Shown here in pieces: positions 60,263-64,000 of a DNA stretch of 64,000 nt. The stretch is from Dallia pectoralis (lineage: Eukaryota > Chordata > Actinopteri > Esociformes > Umbridae), in NCBI GenBank assembly GCA_029465975.1, contig CM055753.1:3553643-3617642 (forward strand), given 5' to 3'. The notes below the pieces were generated by a model, which was given only the letters and a program-made list of their open reading frames with translations, did not search any database and had not been told where the DNA came from. The position numbers and the translations under genes are program-made. Numbering within the stretch: position 1 is the stretch's first letter; the number at the start of each line of letters is the position of its first letter.

Positions 60263-60423
60263 CCGTACGAAATGACCGGAATAAAAAGAAGAAGGAAATC
60301 CCCAAGCCAGATCTAACAGAGAACTATGAGCTGAGTGCTGAACTAGAGGCCGTCATCGAGAAGATACGCAAGGCCCACCAGGAGACCTTCCCCTCCCTCT
60401 GCCAGCTGGGGAAATATACCACG
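60263..60423 (+). CDS. rarb: rarb exon 4: hinge and start of ligand-binding domain
   Basis: A 161-nt exon between acceptor TCTGTTTTTCAG and donor GTTAGT (60424). Joined to the T that ends exon 3 it encodes SVRNDRNKKKKEIPKPDL, then TENYELSAELEAVIEKIRKA and HQETFPSLCQLGKYTT. KKKK is the basic cluster of the hinge (nuclear localisation). The end corresponds to helix 1 of the ligand-binding domain. EKIRKAHQETFPSLCQLGKYTT-type sequence is RARbeta/gamma-like (Ser rather than Ala before LCQ). The variable part of the hinge (EIPKPDLTENYEL) differs from human beta, as expected. The donor GTTAGT is weaker than consensus. The next exon is outside the window. Confidence 0.95.
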
Positions 60424-60449
60424 GTTAGTAGAGTAAATACCACTCAGAG

Positions 60450-60735
60450 GAAAACACACATGCACAGAGAGGAACACACACACAGAGGAACACACACACA
60501 CACACACACACACAGAGGAACACACGCATACACAGAGAGGAACACACACACAGGAATACACACACACAGAGGAACACACACACACAGAGGAACACAGACA
60601 CAGAGGAACACACACACACAGAGAGGAACACACACACACACACAGAGAGGAAAACATACAAAGACGAACACACACACAGAGGAACCCACACACACACACA
60701 CACAGAGGAAAACATACAGAGACGAACACACACAC
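60450..60735. repeat. Compound CACACA / CAGAGGAACA repeat beside the exon 4 donor
   Basis: It begins about 25 bp after the splice donor. Units of CA repeats of variable length alternate with GAGAGGAACA or GAGGAAAACATACAGAGACG. Confidence 0.93.
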
Positions 60736-60737
60736 AT

Positions 60738-61026
60738 GAGGCCCTCCACAAACACGTATTAGAGTCAGTCATGTAAATGAGGCCCTCCACAAACACGTAT
60801 TAGAGTCATTCATGTAAATGAGGCCTTCCACAAACACGTATTAGAGTCAGTCGTGTAAACGAGGCCCTCCACAAACACGTATTAGAGTCAGTCATGTAAA
60901 TGAGGCCTTCCACAAACACATATTAGAGCCATTCATGTAAATGAGGCCTTCCACAAACACATATTAGAGTCAGTCATGTAAATGAGGCCCACCACAAACG
61001 CGTATTAGAGTCTGTCATGTAAATTA
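60738..61026. repeat. Minisatellite, ~41-bp unit, 7 copies
   Basis: The unit contains GAGGCCCTCCACAAACACG and TATTAGAGTCAGTCATGTAAAT, with CCCTCC/CCTTCC, CAGTC/CATTC and ACGT/ACAT variants. Confidence 0.93.
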
Positions 61027-61029
61027 GAC

Positions 61030-61345
61030 ATTGAATCATTGACCCTACTGAATCATAGACCCTACTGAATCATAGACCCTACTGAATCATAGACCCTACT
61101 GAATCATAGACCCTACTGAATCATAGACTCTACTGAATCATAGACTCTACTGAATCATAGACTCTACTGAATCATAGACTCTACTGAATCATAGACTCTA
61201 CTGAATCATAGACTCTACTGAATCATAGACTCTACTGAATCATAGACTCTACTGAATCATAGACCCTACTGAATCATAGACCCTACGCGTCATAGACCCT
61301 ACTGAATCATAGACCCTACTGAATCATAGACCCTCTTGAATCATT
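61030..61345. repeat. Minisatellite, 17-bp unit, ~18 copies
   Basis: GAATCATAGACCCTACT units. CCCT variants occupy both ends and CTCT variants the middle block (about 61125-61260), a clean segregation of variants. Confidence 0.95.
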
Positions 61346-61433
61346 GACCTAATCTGCATGTCCCACCTTGATTGGCAGATCATTGCACAATAATGTGGTT
61401 TCCTCCTCCAAAGACCAGTAAGGATTCCTGTGC

Positions 61434-62470
61434 GAATGTAGGTTTGTACTGCGTCTCGTGACTGTAGGTTTGTACTGCGTCTCGTGACTGTAGGTTTGTA
61501 CTGCGTCTCGTGACTGTAGGTTTGTACTGCGTCTCGTGACTGTAGGTTTGTACTGCGTCTCGTGACTGTAGGTTTGTACTGCGTCTCGTGACTGTAGGTT
61601 TGTACTGCGTCTCGTGACTGTAGGTTTGTACTGCGTCTCGTGACTGTAGGTTTGTACTGCGTCTCGTGACTGTAGGTTTGTACTGCGTCTCGTGACTGTA
61701 GGTTTGTACTGCGTCTCGTGACTGTAGGTTTGTACTGCGTCTCGTGACTGTAGGTTTGTACTGCGTCTCGTGACTGTAGGTTTGTACTGCGTCTCGTGAC
61801 TGTAGGTTTGTACTGCGTCTCGTGACTGTAGGTTTGTACTGCGTCTCGTTACTGTAGGTTTGTACTGCGTCTCGTGACTGTAGGTTTGTACTGCGTCTCG
61901 TGACTGTAGGTTTGTACTGCGTCTCGTGACTGTAGGTTTGTACTGCGTCTCGTGACTGTAGGTTTGTACTGCGTCTCGTGACTGTAGGTTTGTACTGCGT
62001 CTCGTGACTGTAGGTTTGTACTGCGTCTCGTGACTGTAGGTTTGTACTGCGTCTCGTGACTGTAGGTTTGTACTGTGCCTCGTGACTGTAGGTTTGTACT
62101 GCGCCTCGTGACTGTAGGTTTGTACTGCGCCTCGTGACTGTTGGTTTGTACTGCGTCTCTTGACTGTAGGTTTGTACTGCGTCTCGTGACTGTAGGTTTG
62201 TACTGCGTCTCGTGACTGTAGGTTTGTACTGCGTCTCGTGACTGTAGGTTTTTACTGCGTCTCGTGACTGTAGGTTTGTACTGCGTCTCGTGACTGTAGG
62301 TTTGTACTGCGTCTCGTGACTGTAGGTTTGTACTGCGTCTCGTGACTGTAGGTTTGTACTGCGTCTCGTGACTGTAGGTTTGTACTGCGTCTCGTGACTG
62401 TAGGTTTGTACTGCGTCTCGTGACTGTAGGTTTGTACTGCGTCTCGTGACTGTAGGTTTGTACTGCGTCG
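61434..62470. repeat. CpG-bearing minisatellite, 26-bp unit, ~40 copies
   Basis: The unit contains TGTAGGTTTGTACTGCG and TCTCGTGAC, with two CpGs each. The left ~23 copies are almost perfect; most differences cluster at 62070-62160 (GTGCCTCG, GCGCCTCG, TGTTGG, CTCTTGAC). Confidence 0.96.
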
Positions 62471-63329
62471 GTACGGCAGGACCAATTCAGTTGACCCACG
62501 TCATGTCATCATCCGTAAACCCTCAGTTGACTCGAGACTCCATCTGTTTGATTTCTGTGATAGTGTACATCTGACTGGCAAAGCCCATAAAGGGAATCGA
62601 CCCTATGTACTGTAGTCCAAATCCCCCCCTTAAGACAGTTGCCAGAACTCAATTATGAGATGAATCCTCCCCAACACAACTCAATAACGTCAGCATGCGG
62701 ATGCAGGTGTGCAGGATAGATTTCCAGTGTGAGATCGATGAGAGTCATTGGGGTTAGGGTTTGTATTTGGATCAGGTGCCAGCATGCAGAGTCCAAACAG
62801 CACCAGACTGTAGAGAGCTTAACTCGGTTCCACAGCTGAGCACGTCTCCAGCTTACGGCCTATTCCCCGTTCTGTATGAATGGGACGTCTATTTTATTAT
62901 ATTATTTTGCACCATATTCTTTTTTCCAAAATCCCTACTGTATTTACGTAGTGAGCATTTGCACGTCTCAAATATATATTTTTTTTACGCTTTGCCAAAG
63001 TAAATGGTTTAATAATAGTGTTAGTAAGAACAGATTTGGTAATGGTTTGGTGTTGTTTATGCCATTGATATGGGAATATGTATATCTATTCATGTGTGCT
63101 ACACCAGCAAATGGGACAAGAAATTAAATTAAATCATTTTATTTCAATTGTTTTTCATATCGAGGAAGAGCCTTTACGAGCGGGGAATTAATTTATTACT
63201 AATTTATTTTTCATGAGTAGGCTACATCAAGATTGACCAACTTGGCCCAATTTGGGACTCTTAGTTCAAGACCCTGTTAGATATATTTTGTATCTTTAGC
63301 TCCACTAGTGACGCTCCAATTGTTTGACA
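62471..63329. other. rarb intron 4 sequence
   Basis: Nothing recognised. Confidence 0.5.
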
Positions 63330-64000
63330 GTGTTTGGTGTCTTTGTTCTATTTGCTGTGTTTGGTCTATTATGGTGTGTTTGGTGTATTATGGTGTGTTT
63401 GGTCTATTATGGCGTGTTTGGTCGATTATGGTGTGTTTGGTGTATTATGGTGTGTTTGGTCTATTATGGCGTGTTTGGTCTATTATGGCGTGTTTGGTCG
63501 ATTATGGTGTGTTTGGTCTGTTATGGTGTGTTTGGTCTGTTATGGTGTGTTTGGTCTGTTATGGTGTGTTTGGTCTGTTATGGTGTGTTTGGTCTGTTAT
63601 GGTGTGTTTGGTCTGTTATGGTGTGTTTGGTCTGTTATGGTGTGTTTGGTCTGTTATGGTGTGTTTGGTCTGTTATGGTGTGTTTGCTCTATTTGCTGTG
63701 TTTGCTCTATTTGCTATGTTTGGTCTATTTGCTATGTTTGGTCTATTTGCTATGTTTGGTCTATTTGCTGTGTTTGGTCTATTTGCTGCATTTGGTCTAT
63801 TATGGTGTGTTTGGTTTGTTTGGTCTATTTGGTGTGTTTGGTTTATTTGCTGTGTTTGGTCTATTATGGTGTGTTTGGTCTATTTGCTGCGTTTGCTCTA
63901 TTTGCTGCGTTTGGTCTGTTATGGTGTGTTTGGTTTATTTGCTGTGCTTGCTCTATTTGCTGTGTTTGGTCTATTTGCTGTGTTTGGTCTATTTGCTGTG
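63330..64000. repeat. Minisatellite, 18/19-bp unit, runs off the window
   Basis: Two alternating forms, GGTCTGTTATGGTGTGTTT (19 bp) and GGTCTATTTGCTGTGTTT (18 bp). The centre (63500-63680) is homogeneous in the first form and the flanks are mixed. Confidence 0.94.

Larger units (their letters stand above)
10809..64000 (+). other. rarb: Retinoic acid receptor beta gene (rarb), 5' half; continues past the window
   Basis: Four exons join in frame: 11271-11427, 26501-26649, 45294-45435 and 60263-60423, with introns of 15,073, 18,644 and 14,827 bp and a fourth intron running off the end. Intron phases are 1, 0, 1, 0, and the 149-, 142- and 161-nt exon sizes fit the RAR family as I know it. The product is a ligand-activated nuclear receptor that pairs with RXR on retinoic acid response elements. 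Beta rather than alpha or gamma is shown by the A domain (MFDCMDV...SPGQ...DFYT) and by the hinge before the first zinc finger (STSSEELVPSPPSPLPPPR), both typical of RARbeta2. Most ligand-binding-domain exons are not in the window. I recall that zebrafish lacks rarb while other teleosts keep it. The transcript start is inferred from promoter spacing, not observed. Confidence 0.93.

Noticed and set aside
26501..60423. Assignment to rara or rarg
   Set aside because: The beta2 A domain and the B region ...ELVPSPPSPLPPPRVYKP are beta-specific; gamma has FVCNDKSSGYHYGVSSCEG and alpha differs in the A domain.

Overview
The window is vertebrate nuclear DNA, almost certainly from a teleost fish. It has four phase-consistent exons with GT-AG splice sites, long introns, a 500-base assembly gap (52653-53152), and typical fish mobile elements: Rex3/RTE-like and L2-like LINEs, a short hAT-like element with 8-bp target duplications, and Tc1/mariner relics of the kind common in salmonids and pike. 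A dispersed repeat at 25.3 kb also recalls salmonid/pike genomes. I would guess Protacanthopterygii, but cannot prove it.

The only host gene I can support is the 5' half of retinoic acid receptor beta (rarb), on the + strand. The retinoid-inducible P2 promoter lies at 10.70-10.81 kb: a CRE, an auxiliary DR5, the canonical DR5 retinoic acid response element and a TATA box. It is followed by a ~460-nt leader with four short upstream ORFs and the RARbeta2-specific A-domain exon (ATG at 11271). Exons for the first zinc finger (26501-26649), the second zinc finger (45294-45435) and the hinge/start of the ligand-binding domain (60263-60423) follow. The remaining ligand-binding exons lie beyond position 64000. 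Positions 1-10.7 kb are 5' flank, or intron of the longer beta1/beta3 transcripts whose first exons I do not see.

Most of the rest is tandem repeat. About 25 minisatellite or compound microsatellite arrays, unit sizes 15-50 bp, occupy roughly 19 kb (about 30%) by my own addition of their spans. They include CCAAT-bearing 43-bp arrays at 4.0-4.7 and 30.3-32.4 kb, G-rich arrays at 6.6-7.5 and 17.3-18.6 kb, a 38-bp array with a 190-bp higher-order period (8.1-9.4 kb), a CpG-bearing 26-bp array (61.4-62.5 kb) and a 2.3-kb TG/ATGCAA array (57.1-59.4 kb). Nearly all long open frames in the window are read-through of such arrays and are not genes.

Mobile elements give some history. At 20.5-22.2 kb a Rex3-like LINE tail sits inside a 31-bp minisatellite, and a hAT-like element is inserted in the LINE. 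A second hAT copy lies at 15.4-16.2 kb in the opposite orientation, and a longer 5'-truncated Rex3-like copy with a 13-bp target duplication lies at 35.6-37.4 kb. I see no sign of a wholly new biological system. The strongest observations are the promoter/uORF architecture, a non-conservative residue in the DNA-binding domain extension, CA-rich DNA after three consecutive splice donors, and the unusual density and structure of the arrays.
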